Program-made: the position numbers and the translations under genes
The notes under the pieces: model-generated
Told to the model about the DNA's origin: nothing
The model's input: the letters and a program-made list of their open reading frames with translations, nothing else
Database searches by the model: none
Shown here: one piece after another, positions 8,542 to 18,080 of the stretch
Layout: each line of letters starts with the position of its first letter
Numbering within the stretch: the stretch's first letter is position 1
Source: an uncultured Pseudomonadota bacterium
GTDB taxonomy: Bacteria; Pseudomonadota; Gammaproteobacteria; Burkholderiales; Rhodocyclaceae
DNA: 64,000 nt
NCBI GenBank assembly: GCA_946479855.1
Contig: CAMLHL010000002.1
Location: 21,568-85,567 of the forward strand
Reading direction: 5' to 3'

Positions 8542-9216
8542 ATGCCCCTGTTCTCCAGACCGTGCTGGACCCGGCAGATCGCTTCCCGCGCGGTATTCCT
8601 GTGGCCGCTCAAGGCGGCCGGCACCATGAGTTTCATGGCGCTGTTCTTCTGGGGCTATTTCGGGGTGCTGCGCAATCCGCTGTTTCCGGTCACGGTCATG
8701 CCGCTGACCGTGCTCGACGAATGGATTGCCTTCACGCCGCTGGCCTTTCCGGCCTATGCCTCGCTCTGGGTGTATGCCTCGCTGCCGCCGGCGCTGATCG
8801 GCAATTTCCGGACGCTGATCCGCTTCGGCCTGTGGATCGCCGCGCTCTGCCTGTTTTGTCTCGGCCTCTTCTGGGTTTTTCCGACCGCGGTGCCGGCTTC
8901 GGCGATCGACTGGCGCCTTTACCCCGAGATGGCGATCATCAAGACCGTCGATGCCGGCGGCAATGCCTGCCCTTCCCTGCATGTCGCCGCGGCGGTGTTT
9001 ACCGCCGGCTGGCTCGACCGGCTGTTCCGGACTGTCGCGGCACCCTGGCCGCTGCGCGGACTGAACGGACTGTTCTGCCTGGCCATCCTGTGGTCGACCG
9101 TGGCCACCCGCCAGCATGTGGTCATCGACGTGCTGGCCGGCATGGCGGTCGGTACGGCATTTGCCGCGCTGTCGCTGCGCTATGCGATTCCGGCCGAACG
9201 GCCGGACGAGGTCTGA
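8542..9216 (+). CDS. PAP2-superfamily phosphatase, membrane protein
   Basis: This 224-residue protein has about five hydrophobic helices. The second PAP2 motif is seen as CPSLHVAAAVF and the third as STVATRQHVVIDVLAG, whose His and following Asp are the expected active-site residues. The first motif (KxxxxxxRP) is not evident, which is common in inositolphosphotransferase-like PAP2 proteins. It probably acts on a lipid phosphate at the inner membrane. It is divergent from the polyene-type cluster, so a role in the same lipid-linked product is possible but unproven. It ends 3 bp before dsbD, which is convergent. Confidence 0.8.
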   Translation: MPLFSRPCWTRQIASRAVFLWPLKAAGTMSFMALFFWGYFGVLRNPLFPVTVMPLTVLDEWIAFTPLAFPAYASLWVYASLPPALIGNFRTLIRFGLWIAALCLFCLGLFWVFPTAVPASAIDWRLYPEMAIIKTVDAGGNACPSLHVAAAVFTAGWLDRLFRTVAAPWPLRGLNGLFCLAILWSTVATRQHVVIDVLAGMAVGTAFAALSLRYAIPAERPDEV

Positions 9217-9219
9217 GCG

Positions 9220-11010
9220 CTAGCCGGCTGCCCCGGCCTGCAGCAACGTCTTCTGGAACTGCGCCGCGTCCTGGAAGCCGACGATGCGCACCGTCTTGAC
9301 TTCCCGGCCGCTGGCGTCGAAGAAAATGATGCCCGGCGGGCCGAACAGGCCAAAGCGGGCGAGCAGCGCCTTGTCGTCGTCGCTGTTGGCCGTGACGTCG
9401 GCCTGCAATAGCGTGTAGCCGGCCAGCCGGGCCTGGACGGCCGGATCGGCGAAGGTGAATTTCTCCATTTCCTTGCACGAGACGCACCAGTCGGCATAGA
9501 AATCGAGCATCACCGGCCTGCCGGCGGCCTTGATCCGGGCGTCGAGCGCAGCAACCGAGGCGACCCGTTCGAAGGGCAGCTTTTTCTCGGCGGCGGCGAC
9601 GGCTGTACCGCGCAGGCCGGCCAGCGGCTGCAGCGGGTCGCGGCTGCCGGCCAGGGCGCCGATCAGCATGGCGGCGCCGGTCAGCACCATGACGATGCCG
9701 ACGCCTTTCCAGAAGCGCTGCCAGCCCTTGGCGTGCGGCGGCAGCGGGTCGAGGGCGTGCAGGTAGATGGCCGGGATGATCAGTAGCGCTGCCCAGGCCA
9801 GCATCGCGGCGACCGGCGGCAGCACCGGCGAGACCAGCCAGACGGCGGTGGCCAGCAGCAGCACGCCGAAGGCCTTCTTGACGCCTTCCATCCACGGCCC
9901 GGTCTTGGGCAGCAGCGAGCCGCCGGCGATGCCGACGGCGATTAGCGGCGCGCCCATGCCGAGCGCCATGACGAACAGCGCCGTGCCGCCGAGCACGGCG
10001 TCGCCGGTCTGGCCGATGTAGAGGAGCGCGCCGGCCAGCGGGGCGGCGACGCAGGGGCCGACGATCAGCGCCGACAGCGCGCCCATCAGGAAGACGCCGA
10101 TGCCGCGCCCGCCCTGCAGATGGCCGGATTCTTCCGACAGCTTGCTTTGCAGCGCGGTCGGCAACTGCAGTTCGTAGAAGCCGAACATCGAGAAGGAAAG
10201 CACGATGAAGATCAGCGCGAAGCTGCCCAGCACCCAGGAATTCTGCAAGGCGCTGGAGATCAGCGTGCCGGTCATCCCGGCGGCGACGCCGGCCGCCGCG
10301 TAGGTCACCGCCATGCCCAGCACGTAGGCCAGCGACAGCGCGAAGCCGCGGGCGTGCGAGTTCTTGTGGCCCTGTCCGGCAATGATGCCGGAGAGAATGG
10401 GAATCATCGGGAAGACGCAGGGGGTCAGCGACAGGCCGAGCCCGGCCAGGAAGAAGAAGGCGAGATTGGCCCAGAAGCCGGCGTGTTTCAGCGTCGAGGC
10501 GATTTTGCCGCTCTCGTCGCCGTCGACCCCGGGGCCAGCCGTTGATTCTGTGGTCGTCGCATTCGCCGGGGCCGCTGGCGCGCTGGCCGGGTCGGGCAGT
10601 TCGACGGCCAGCGCCTCGGTCTGCGGTGGATAGCAGACGCCGGCATCGGCGCAGCCCTGGGCGGTGACTTTCAGGTTCAGCGCCAGCCGGCCGGAACTGG
10701 TCCGTTCGACCGGCAGGCGGATGGCGACCTTGTTGTAATAAACCTCGACCTTGCCGAAATTCTCGTCGTTGTGTTCCTTGCCCTTGGGAAAGGCCGGTGC
10801 CCCGAAGGTAAGCGTTTCGCCCTCGACGCGGAAACGGAACTTGTCGCGGTAGAGGTAATAGCCCTTGGCGATCTCGTAGCTGACCTCCAGCGTCTGGCCG
10901 TCGAGGGCGCGCACGGCAGGCTTGAAGGCGACGGCCGGATCGAGGAATTCGTCGGCGTGGGCCAGCGAGATGACAAAGCAAAGGATGAGGAACAGGAAGC
11001 GCATGGTCAT
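9220..11010 (-). CDS. dsbD: thiol:disulfide interchange protein DsbD
   Basis: The 596-residue protein shows the three DsbD parts. A signal peptide leads to a periplasmic N-domain with its cysteine pair (GCADAGVCYPP). An eight-helix core carries TPCVFPMIPILSG and GPCVAAPLAG, with the two membrane cysteines. A C-terminal thioredoxin domain has CVSC at 509-512. It moves electrons from cytoplasmic thioredoxin to periplasmic disulfide isomerases and cytochrome c maturation. The start at 11010 overlaps the cutA stop (ATGA); a second ATG at 11004 is equally plausible. The order cutA-dsbD is common in proteobacteria. Confidence 0.95.
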   Translation of the reverse strand: MTMRFLFLILCFVISLAHADEFLDPAVAFKPAVRALDGQTLEVSYEIAKGYYLYRDKFRFRVEGETLTFGAPAFPKGKEHNDENFGKVEVYYNKVAIRLPVERTSSGRLALNLKVTAQGCADAGVCYPPQTEALAVELPDPASAPAAPANATTTESTAGPGVDGDESGKIASTLKHAGFWANLAFFFLAGLGLSLTPCVFPMIPILSGIIAGQGHKNSHARGFALSLAYVLGMAVTYAAAGVAAGMTGTLISSALQNSWVLGSFALIFIVLSFSMFGFYELQLPTALQSKLSEESGHLQGGRGIGVFLMGALSALIVGPCVAAPLAGALLYIGQTGDAVLGGTALFVMALGMGAPLIAVGIAGGSLLPKTGPWMEGVKKAFGVLLLATAVWLVSPVLPPVAAMLAWAALLIIPAIYLHALDPLPPHAKGWQRFWKGVGIVMVLTGAAMLIGALAGSRDPLQPLAGLRGTAVAAAEKKLPFERVASVAALDARIKAAGRPVMLDFYADWCVSCKEMEKFTFADPAVQARLAGYTLLQADVTANSDDDKALLARFGLFGPPGIIFFDASGREVKTVRIVGFQDAAQFQKTLLQAGAAG

Positions 11011-11324
11011 TGGTTCGTTTCTGCCGCGAGCCAGCTCAGGTAGGCGGGCAAGCCCTGGCTGACCGGCAGGGCAATGATTTCCGGGACGGCGTAGGGATGG
11101 CGTTCGTGGATCATTTTCTCCAGCGCCGGGTAGTTCGCTGCGGTCGACTTGATGAAAAGGGGGATTTCCGTCGCCGACTCGACAGCGCCCTGCCAGCGAT
11201 AGATCGACTGGATGCGCGGCAGAATGTTCACGCAGGCGGCCAGCCGGGCCTCGACGACGGCCAGCGCGATGGCGTTGGCGGTTTCTTCGTCGGGGCAGTT
11301 GGTGATGACGAGCAGGGTTGGCAT
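11007..11324 (-). CDS. cutA: CutA1 divalent-cation tolerance protein
   Basis: This 105-residue protein matches CutA throughout. The N-terminal strand leads to NCPDEETANAIA, then RLAACVNILP, the aromatic strand SIYRWQGAVE, EIPLFIKS and HPYAVPEIIALPV. CutA forms trimers and has been linked to copper tolerance, but its biochemical role remains uncertain. The gene is translationally coupled to dsbD. The upstream permease ends 9 bp before its start. Confidence 0.95.
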   Translation of the reverse strand: MPTLLVITNCPDEETANAIALAVVEARLAACVNILPRIQSIYRWQGAVESATEIPLFIKSTAANYPALEKMIHERHPYAVPEIIALPVSQGLPAYLSWLAAETNQ

Positions 11325-11333
11325 CGGCGAATT

Positions 11334-12125
11334 CTACTTGAGCAGGCGGCGACGGGTCAGCCGCAGGGCAATGCTGAAGGCTACGCCGGCAGTCGCCAGC
11401 AGCGCCATGATGTGGATCAGGGCGTCGGCCGGCACCTGGCCGGCCAGCAGCGGACGGACCAGGGCGACGCCCTGGGCCAGCGGCAGCCAGCCGCCGACCG
11501 CGGCCAGCCAGCCGGGGAGCTGGTCGGTCGGGAAGAAGACACCGGAAATCAGCGTCATCGGCGTGATGAACAGCGTGAAGTAGTACATGAAGAAATCGTA
11601 GGACGGCGCCAGCGCGTTCCAGATCAGGCCGAGCGCGGCGAAGGCCAGGCCGGTCAGCACGATGGCCGGCAGCGCCCAGAGCATCAGCGGGCCGTGCGTC
11701 AGGCCCATGGCGGTGATGACGACGAGAATGGCGGCGCCGGAAAAAAGCGACTTGGTCGCCGCCCAGAACAGCTCACCGGCGACGACATCGGCCAGGCCGA
11801 GCGGCGTGTTGAGGATGGCGTCCCAGGTTTTCTGGACGTGCATGCGGGAAAAGGCCGAATACAGCGCCTCGAAGGTCGCCGCGTTCATCGTCGAGGCGCA
11901 GACCGTGCCGGCGGCCAGGAAGGCGATGTAGGGCTGGCCCTCGACGGTCGGCAACATGGTGCCCAGGCCGTAGCCGAGGCCGAGCATGTAGATCAGCGGA
12001 TCGGCCAGGTTGCCGAGGATGGAGGGCAACGCCAGTTTCTTCCAGACCAGGAAATTGCGCCGCCAGACCGGCAGAAAGCCAAGCGGATTGGAACGGGCAA
12101 CAGGTCGGGAGGATGGCATCGGCAC
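11334..12125 (-). CDS. ABC-2 type transporter permease (NodJ-like)
   Basis: This 263-residue protein has six hydrophobic segments and the ABC-2 permease signatures (GLGYGLGTMLP near the N-terminus, FFMYYFTLFITPMTLISGVFFP in the fifth helix region). It is closest in style to the NodJ/DrrB group of exporters that pair with NodI-like ATPases. No ATPase gene adjoins it; the likely partner is at 16537-17454, separated by oppositely oriented genes. The substrate is unknown. A nodulation role is not implied, because the family occurs widely in non-symbiotic betaproteobacteria. Confidence 0.85.
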   Translation of the reverse strand: MPMPSSRPVARSNPLGFLPVWRRNFLVWKKLALPSILGNLADPLIYMLGLGYGLGTMLPTVEGQPYIAFLAAGTVCASTMNAATFEALYSAFSRMHVQKTWDAILNTPLGLADVVAGELFWAATKSLFSGAAILVVITAMGLTHGPLMLWALPAIVLTGLAFAALGLIWNALAPSYDFFMYYFTLFITPMTLISGVFFPTDQLPGWLAAVGGWLPLAQGVALVRPLLAGQVPADALIHIMALLATAGVAFSIALRLTRRRLLK

Positions 12126-12182
12126 AGGCGGGGGAGGTCAGTCGAGACGCCATTCTAGCGCCTCGTCACCCGCCGCCGAACT

Positions 12183-13103
12183 TCAGCCGGCGATGCTGGC
12201 GGCGCAGACCTTGCCCAGTTCGGGCAGTGCTTCCGGGGCCAGGCCAAGACAGTTCAGGCAGTCTGCGCCGAGTTTCGCCCATTCGCTGGTCAGCGACTGG
12301 GCGGTTTGTTCCTGAATCAGGTATTCGGCCAGCTGGGCCACCGCGATCAGGCGGCGGGAAAGGAGCGGGATCGCGATGCCGCCATCGAGCGCCGCGCGAT
12401 CATGGTGGTGGCGGATGGCCAGGCAGATGCTTTCGGGCAGCAGCCAGTCTTCGGCCAGCTGGGCGCCGAGCACGGCGTGGTTGAGGCCGATGGCCAGGTC
12501 CTCGACCGCGGTGAAGGGCTGCTCGCACTCGCAGTTGGCGCGGATCAGCACGGTCCGGTATTCCGGGAAGGGGATCATCAGCATCGGGATGCCGCAATCG
12601 CGGAACAAGGCGAAAGTGTGGGCATCCTCCGGACGGATGCCGAGGTCGCGGCCAAGATGCTTGGCGACGCAGGCCGCGACTTCGGCGGTCAGTGCCGAGG
12701 CATCCCAGAAACGCTCCATGTTGGGAACGTGCTTGAAAACCTGCTGCAGCGCCAGCCCGGCCACGGCCTTGATGACCAGTTTCAGGCCGAGGACGAGCAG
12801 CGCCTCCTGAACGGTCGGGATTTTCTTGCCGAACGAGAAATACGGCGAGTTGGCCACCTTGATCATGCCGGCCGACAGTCCGACATCCTTGCTCAGCAGT
12901 TTGGCCAGAGAGATGAAATCCGGCTCGTCCTTGGCGGTTTCCTGCTCGATCTGGCCGAGAATGGTCGGTCGCGGCGGTATCCCGATATCGCGGATCTCGA
13001 TTTTCATCCGGATTTCGAGGGCATCGACGCCGGGCCCGGCCGACGTGACGGGTTCGTCGCTGTTCGGGCTGGATTCCATGGCGGGCGCGCTGCTTTTCAT
13101 CAT
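12183..13103 (-). CDS. HDOD-domain signalling protein
   Basis: The protein has 306 residues. After a low-complexity N-terminus of about 35 residues it shows the HDOD fold: PTILGQIEQE, LAKLLSKDVGLSAGMIKVANSPYF, and a helix VQEALLVLGLKLVIKAVAGLAL. HDOD proteins are relatives of HD phosphohydrolases that usually lack the metal-binding set and act in signal transduction, often with cyclic-di-GMP or chemotaxis circuits. It is alone on its transcript, with a 157-bp divergent gap to the HAD gene. Of the two adjacent ATGs at the start I took the first. Confidence 0.85.
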   Translation of the reverse strand: MMKSSAPAMESSPNSDEPVTSAGPGVDALEIRMKIEIRDIGIPPRPTILGQIEQETAKDEPDFISLAKLLSKDVGLSAGMIKVANSPYFSFGKKIPTVQEALLVLGLKLVIKAVAGLALQQVFKHVPNMERFWDASALTAEVAACVAKHLGRDLGIRPEDAHTFALFRDCGIPMLMIPFPEYRTVLIRANCECEQPFTAVEDLAIGLNHAVLGAQLAEDWLLPESICLAIRHHHDRAALDGGIAIPLLSRRLIAVAQLAEYLIQEQTAQSLTSEWAKLGADCLNCLGLAPEALPELGKVCAASIAG

Positions 13104-13260
13104 CCGCGTATTATAGGGCAGCGTGCTTGACCGACGATGATGAATAACTAATTTTCACTATCCGGACGGCATCGAGGCCAAGGGATAACAGCGCGATCAT
13201 TAAACTTTGGCGCGTTCCGGCAATCAAATACCTTTCGGGTATCCTGGCAAGGAGTTGGGC

Positions 13261-14028
13261 ATGGCCGCGAAATTTTCTCCCAAGGCGGTATTGATTGATC
13301 TGGCCGGCGTGCTGCACACCGGTGACGATCCCTTGCCGGGCGCGGTCCGGGCGCTCGATCGCCTGCGCGCTTCCGGCCTGCCCCTGCGTTTTCTGACCAA
13401 CACGACCCGAACGCCGAGCAATATTCTGTTCGCCAAGTTGCGGCGCATGGGCTTCACGCTGGCTACCCGCGAATTCCAGACGGCCGCGCTGGCGGCCCGA
13501 ACGCTGGTCCGCCGCCGCGGCCTCAAGCCGTTGTGGCTGGTCCATCCCGCTATCGCCGAAGAAATGGGTGACAGCGCGCCCGATCCCGATGTTGTCGTGC
13601 TCGGCGACATGGGGCCGCATTTCAGCTACCCGCTGCTCAATCGCGCCTTTCGCCTGCTCATGGACGGCATCCCGCTGATGGCCATGGCCCGTAACCGCTA
13701 TTTCATGGAACCGGACGGCCTGTCGCTCGACATGGGGGCCTTCGTCGCCGGACTGGAGTATTCGACCGGCATCCAGGCTGAAATCACCGGCAAGCCCGCC
13801 CCGGCCTTCTTCGCCGCGGCGCTCGCCGAACTCGGGCTGGCCGCCGCCGACACTGTCCTGATCGGCGACGATCTCAGCGACGATATCGGCGGTGCGCAGG
13901 CCGCCGGCATTCCGGGCATTCTGGTGCGCACCGGCAAATTCCGCCCCGGCGATGATGCCCACCCGGAGATCCGTCCGGCGGCGGTGTTCGACGACTTCAG
14001 TGCTGCGGTCGACGCGATTTTGAACTGA
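13261..14028 (+). CDS. HAD-superfamily phosphatase, LHPP/TIGR01458-like
   Basis: This 255-residue HAD hydrolase has a cap insertion. Motif I is D-L-A-G-V-L (Asp13), with Ala where most phosphatases have the second Asp; LHPP-type enzymes show a similar replacement. Motif II is FLTNTT, a Lys lies in KPAPAFF, and motif IV is IGDDLSDDIGGA. I chose the ATG at 13261 because AAGGAG lies 6 bases upstream and the frame then begins directly with the HAD strand. It likely dephosphorylates a phosphorylated amine, phosphohistidine or pyrophosphate, by analogy with LHPP. The radical SAM gene follows after 54 bp. Confidence 0.85.
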   Translation: MAAKFSPKAVLIDLAGVLHTGDDPLPGAVRALDRLRASGLPLRFLTNTTRTPSNILFAKLRRMGFTLATREFQTAALAARTLVRRRGLKPLWLVHPAIAEEMGDSAPDPDVVVLGDMGPHFSYPLLNRAFRLLMDGIPLMAMARNRYFMEPDGLSLDMGAFVAGLEYSTGIQAEITGKPAPAFFAAALAELGLAAADTVLIGDDLSDDIGGAQAAGIPGILVRTGKFRPGDDAHPEIRPAAVFDDFSAAVDAILN

Positions 14029-14082
14029 AAATCGCCCGTCGGAGGCCGTCGCGTCGGGCGGCGACGATGCGAAAATGCCGCC

Positions 14083-15651
14083 ATGCCGCCCGCCATCATC
14101 CTCAGCACCCTCAACGCCAAGTACATCCACGCCTCCCTCGGTCTGCGCTACCTGCTGGCCAACATGGCTCGCTACGGCGGGAACGACCTGCGCGAGCGGA
14201 CAGCCCTGCGCGAATTCACCCTCGCCCGGCCGCTGCCGGACATCGTCGCGGCACTACTCGCCGACTTGGGCGAGCTGGTCGATGGCAGCCCGCAGATCGT
14301 TGGTTTCGGCGTATATATCTGGAATGTCGGGCAGACCACCGAGCTCGTCCGCCGCCTCAAGGCGGCCCGGCCGGCCCTGAAAATCGTTGTCGGCGGTCCG
14401 GAGGTCAGCCACGAATGGGCGGATCAGGAAATCGTCCGGCTGGCTGACTACCTGATCACGGGCTGGGGCGATCTCAGCTTCCCCAGACTGTGCCGCGCCC
14501 TGGTCCACGGGCCGCAGCCGCTGCAGAAAGTGATTGCCGGCGAGCAACCGGCGCTGGCCGACATCGAACTGCCCTACGCCGAATTCAGCGCCGCCGATCT
14601 GGCCCACCGCCTGCTCTACGTCGAAGCCTCGCGCGGCTGCCCGTTCAAATGCGAGTTCTGCCTCAGCTCGCTCGACAAGACCGCCTGGGCCTTCGATCTG
14701 CAGCGTATTCTCGCGGCCCTGGAGACGCTCCACCGGCGCGGGGCGCGCCACTTCAAGTTCGTCGACCGTACCTTCAACCTGAAAATCGATAGCTCGCTGA
14801 GCCTCCTGCAGTTCTTCCTCGATCGCCTGACGCCGGACCTCTTTCTGCATTTTGAAGTCATTCCGGATCACCTGCCGGAACGCCTGAAGGGTATGATTGC
14901 CCGCTTCCCGCCCGGTGTGCTGCAGTTCGAGATCGGCATCCAGACCTTCAACCCGGTAGTTCAGCAGGCCATCTCGCGCCGCCAGGACAACGACAGGAGT
15001 TGCGAAAATCTTGCCTGGCTGGCCAGGCACAGCCACGCCCACCTGCATGCCGACCTCATCTTCGGCCTGCCCGGCGAAACGCTGGCCAGCTTCGCCGCGA
15101 GCTTCGATCGTCTCTACGCCCTGCAGCCGCACGAAATCCAGCTCGGTGTCCTCAAGCGCCTGCGCGGTACCCCCATCGCCCGCCACAGCGCGGCCTACGG
15201 CATGGTCTACGACGCCGAGCCACCCTACACCGTCCGGCAAACCGCCGCAGTCGATGCCCAGACCGTCCAGCGCTTCACCCGCTTTGCCCGCTACTGGGAT
15301 CTGCTCGCCAACGCCGGCCGCTTCAGGGCCAGCCTGCCCATCCTGCTCGATGCCCCCTCCCCTTTCGCCGCCTTTCTTGCCTTCGCCGACTGGCTCTGGC
15401 AAAGCACCGCCCAGACCAGCCGCCTGACGCCGGAACAGCTGCTCGACCGCCTGTTCGACTACTTGACCGGCGTCATCGGTCGGGACAAGGAAGGCATTCG
15501 CCAGATTCTGCTCGCCGATTACCAGTCCAGCGGCGCCCGCGCCAACCCGGTCTGTCTGCAGGGCTTGCTGAAAGACCGGGAAAAGCCCGTGCCGCGGTCA
15601 GCGAAGGCGCTGGCGCAGCGGCAGGCGCGGCACGGAACGCCGGGGCGCTGA
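14083..15651 (+). CDS. B12-binding-domain radical SAM protein (DUF4080-type)
   Basis: This 522-residue protein has an N-terminal cobalamin-binding-like Rossmann domain (NAKYIHASLGLRYLL, FGVYIWN, VVGGPEVSHEW). The radical SAM core follows, with RGCPFKCEFCLSS supplying the three cluster cysteines (about residues 184-193), and a helical C-terminal domain comes last. The family is common in proteobacteria but its reaction is unknown. It is probably cotranscribed with the HAD phosphatase. It ends 20 bp from the convergent cupin gene. I see no frameshift or missing cluster residue. Confidence 0.85.
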   Translation: MPPAIILSTLNAKYIHASLGLRYLLANMARYGGNDLRERTALREFTLARPLPDIVAALLADLGELVDGSPQIVGFGVYIWNVGQTTELVRRLKAARPALKIVVGGPEVSHEWADQEIVRLADYLITGWGDLSFPRLCRALVHGPQPLQKVIAGEQPALADIELPYAEFSAADLAHRLLYVEASRGCPFKCEFCLSSLDKTAWAFDLQRILAALETLHRRGARHFKFVDRTFNLKIDSSLSLLQFFLDRLTPDLFLHFEVIPDHLPERLKGMIARFPPGVLQFEIGIQTFNPVVQQAISRRQDNDRSCENLAWLARHSHAHLHADLIFGLPGETLASFAASFDRLYALQPHEIQLGVLKRLRGTPIARHSAAYGMVYDAEPPYTVRQTAAVDAQTVQRFTRFARYWDLLANAGRFRASLPILLDAPSPFAAFLAFADWLWQSTAQTSRLTPEQLLDRLFDYLTGVIGRDKEGIRQILLADYQSSGARANPVCLQGLLKDREKPVPRSAKALAQRQARHGTPGR

Positions 15652-15670
15652 AGCGTCTGCGCCCTATACC

Positions 15671-16141
15671 TCACTTTTTCTGGCGCGGATCGTCGGCCGG
15701 GTTGATGTATTCGAGGCCCCACGGCCCGCTGGCAACCAGTTGCAGGACCGTGGGCTGGCTGGTGGTCCACACGTAATGGACATGCTTGGCCGGTAGGGCG
15801 AAGCTGGCGCCAGCCTTCAGCACCTCGCCCTTCTTAGTGTCGAACTTCTCGCCCATGCCATTGCCCAGGCTGCCGCTGACGATCGTGATCAACTCGGCGG
15901 CGGGGTGGGTGTGCGGTTGGACCTTGTAGTTGGGCGGGAACTTGATCAGTGCCACGAACGTCTCGGCCTTGGCCGGGTCGCCGACCAGAATGGCGACCTT
16001 GGCGCCTTTGGGCAGGCTTGGATCCACCCCCCATTTGATTTCATTGGATTTGAACACCTTCATGCTCTCCACGTTCAGACCCTGGGCGAAGGCGGACGCT
16101 GCAAACATGGCCAGGGCGGTGGCGATCAAGCTCTTTTTCAT
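15671..16141 (-). CDS. secreted cupin-domain protein
   Basis: The 156-residue product has a clear signal peptide (MKKSLIATALAMFAASAFA) and a single cupin domain. The metal-binding set is visible in QPHTHPAAELITIVSG, and a later histidine lies in AKHVHYVW. It is probably a small periplasmic metal-binding beta-barrel of unknown ligand. The ATG at 16141 is chosen because GAGGAG precedes it and it begins at the signal peptide; the frame continues upstream to 16255 without such support. It is monocistronic and convergent with the radical SAM gene. Confidence 0.85.
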   Translation of the reverse strand: MKKSLIATALAMFAASAFAQGLNVESMKVFKSNEIKWGVDPSLPKGAKVAILVGDPAKAETFVALIKFPPNYKVQPHTHPAAELITIVSGSLGNGMGEKFDTKKGEVLKAGASFALPAKHVHYVWTTSQPTVLQLVASGPWGLEYINPADDPRQKK

Positions 16142-16536
16142 TGTCGTCTCCTCTGTTGAAGGGGCGCCGGCACCATCATCCTGCGCCTCGTGGGTGGTCG
16201 TTGAACATGATGAGAATTGTTGGGTATTTGACTGTCCTGGGCCGAAAAAGCTCATTTGTACGGCTATTTTCTTGTCCCGGGCATCGCCTTTGTCGGCAGC
16301 GATCCGGCCACTGCGTCAGCCCGCAATACCTGCTCCCGAGCATGGCGTCTTGAGCGTGGCGGCCGGATAGAGGTAGCGCGAGGCGTCTGGTCGGGCCGGA
16401 GCTGCGCAAACGCATGCCTCTGCGGAGAAGGCTATTGGCCGGCGGTGGCGGGCGGGCGCTTGAGGCGTCAGGGCAAAACGGATTTTGGCCGTTTTTTGCC
16501 GCCGACCGTCGCATTTGCCACCGGCGGCCCCGCCGC
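16142..16536. other. 395-bp region without a supported gene
   Basis: Between the cupin start and the ABC ATPase stop I find no open frame with codon use or motifs resembling a real protein; short frames on both strands are shadows. The left part should contain the cupin promoter, read leftward. The right end (16492-16509) holds a T6 run followed by GCCGACCGT, one copy of the recurrent T-run motif reported in the findings. No convincing terminator hairpin was seen. Confidence 0.5.
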
Positions 16537-17454
16537 CTAATCCCGCAGTTCCCGCCCGGTCAGCTTGATGAAGACGTCTTCGAGGTTGGAGGCCCGGTGC
16601 ACGTAGCGCAGGCCGTCGGCGTCGGCCAGTTGGGCCAGTAGCGGGCGCGGTTCGCGGCAGTAGAAGAAGGCGGTTTCGCCGCTGGTTTCGACGCGCTCGG
16701 CCAGCGAGCGGTGGTTTTTGACGAAAATTTCGAGTTGACCGTGGGCCTCGTCGAAAACCTCGACCACCTGCGGTTCGATCTGTTCGGCGATCAGCTGCCG
16801 GGGGCTGCCTTCGGCGATCTTGCGACCGTGGTCGATGACGATCAGCGTGTCGCACAGGCGCTCGGCTTCGTCCATGAAGTGAGTGGTCAGGATCAGCGTC
16901 TTGCCGGCCGATTTGAGTTGCTTGAGGCGGTCCCAGATCAGGTGGCGGGCCTGCGGATCGAGGCCGGTGGTCGGTTCGTCGAGGAAGACGATGTCGGGGT
17001 CGTTGACCAGGGCCCGGGCCAGCGTCAGGCGGCGTTTCATGCCGCCGGACAGCGTTGCGATGCGGGCATCGGCCTTGCCGGTCAGGCCGGCGAATTCGAG
17101 CAGCTGCGGGATGCGGGCACGGATATCAGCGTCCGGGATGCCGAAGTAGCGGCCGAAGACGAGCAGGTTTTCGGCGCAGGTGAAATCCGGGTCGAGATTG
17201 TCGAATTGCGGTACGACGCCGACCCGCGCCCGCGCCGACTGGGCGTCGGCCGGGATGGCGCAACCGTTGAGGGCGATCTCGCCGCTGTCCGGTGCGGTCA
17301 GGCCGAGGCAGAGGCGCAGCGTCGTCGTCTTGCCGGCGCCATTCGGCCCGAGCAGGCCGAAGCAGGTGCCCGGTTCGACGGCAAACGACAGCCCGGCGAC
17401 GACTTCGCTGCCGCCGTAGGTCTTGCGCAGCAGCGCGGCGCTTAGTGCCGCCAT
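16537..17454 (-). CDS. ABC transporter ATPase (NodI-like)
   Basis: The 305-residue ATPase has Walker A GPNGAGKT, signature LSGGMKRR and Walker [12 protein letters not shown], and a C-terminal extension (about residues 225-305) typical of DrrA/NodI exporter ATPases. It should power an ABC-2 permease; the only candidate nearby is the NodJ-like permease at 11334-12125. The ATG at 17454 overlaps the preceding hydrolase gene by 13 bp and gives the normal N-terminus. Order on the transcript is ferredoxin, hydrolase, ATPase. Confidence 0.9.
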   Translation of the reverse strand: MAALSAALLRKTYGGSEVVAGLSFAVEPGTCFGLLGPNGAGKTTTLRLCLGLTAPDSGEIALNGCAIPADAQSARARVGVVPQFDNLDPDFTCAENLLVFGRYFGIPDADIRARIPQLLEFAGLTGKADARIATLSGGMKRRLTLARALVNDPDIVFLDEPTTGLDPQARHLIWDRLKQLKSAGKTLILTTHFMDEAERLCDTLIVIDHGRKIAEGSPRQLIAEQIEPQVVEVFDEAHGQLEIFVKNHRSLAERVETSGETAFFYCREPRPLLAQLADADGLRYVHRASNLEDVFIKLTGRELRD

Positions 17455-18080
17455 GCGCGGGTCACGATGTCGCGGATCAGGTGCAGGCGACGGTGGAAGA
17501 AGTGATCGGCGCCGGGCACGACGACGACCGGCAGGTCGTTCGGCTGCGCCCATTCGAGCACGTTGGCCAGTGGCACGGTGTCGTCGGCCGAGCCGTGGAT
17601 GACGATGGTGTCGTGCGGCACGGCCTCGGTATCGTACTGGCGGGTGCCTTCGACGAAGCCGGCGGCGGTGCCGACCAACACCAGGCGCTGGGCCGGATGG
17701 CCGGCTTCGGCCAGTCGCTTGGCGACGCGGGTCTGGCAGTAGGCGCCGAACGAGAAGCCGGCCAGCGCGACGGGCAGGTTGCCGCAGCGGCACTTGGCGT
17801 CTTCAAGGACGGCCAGCAGGTCGTCGATCTCGCCATTGCCTTCGTCATGGACGCCCTCGGTGCCGCCGACGCCGCGGAAATTCGGGCGGAAGGCGGCGTA
17901 GCCCAGGGCGACGAAGGTGCGGGCCAGCGTGTAGGCGACCTTGTTGGTGTTGGCGCCGCCGCCGATCGGGTGCGGGTGGGCGACCAGCGCGATGCCGCGC
18001 GGCGCGTCCGGGCGTTCCATGATGACCTCGATCTTGCCGACCGGGCCGTCGATGAGGATTTTTTCTTCGACCGCTTTCAT
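17442..18080 (-). CDS. small alpha/beta hydrolase (COG2945-like)
   Basis: The 212-residue protein has the dienelactone-hydrolase-like fold. It shows [30 protein letters not shown], the nucleophile motif AGFSFGAY and a late GADHFFHRR that supplies the histidine. Its ATG overlaps the ferredoxin stop (ATGA at 18077-18080) and its 3' end overlaps the ABC ATPase by 13 bp, so the three genes form one operon. The natural substrate of this widespread proteobacterial family is unknown. Confidence 0.85.
   Translation of the reverse strand: MKAVEEKILIDGPVGKIEVIMERPDAPRGIALVAHPHPIGGGANTNKVAYTLARTFVALGYAAFRPNFRGVGGTEGVHDEGNGEIDDLLAVLEDAKCRCGNLPVALAGFSFGAYCQTRVAKRLAEAGHPAQRLVLVGTAAGFVEGTRQYDTEAVPHDTIVIHGSADDTVPLANVLEWAQPNDLPVVVVPGADHFFHRRLHLIRDIVTRAWRH

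Noticed and set aside
11334..17454. NodI/NodJ-like pair as evidence for nodulation
   Set aside because: These exporter families are widespread in betaproteobacteria, and no nod or symbiosis genes are present.
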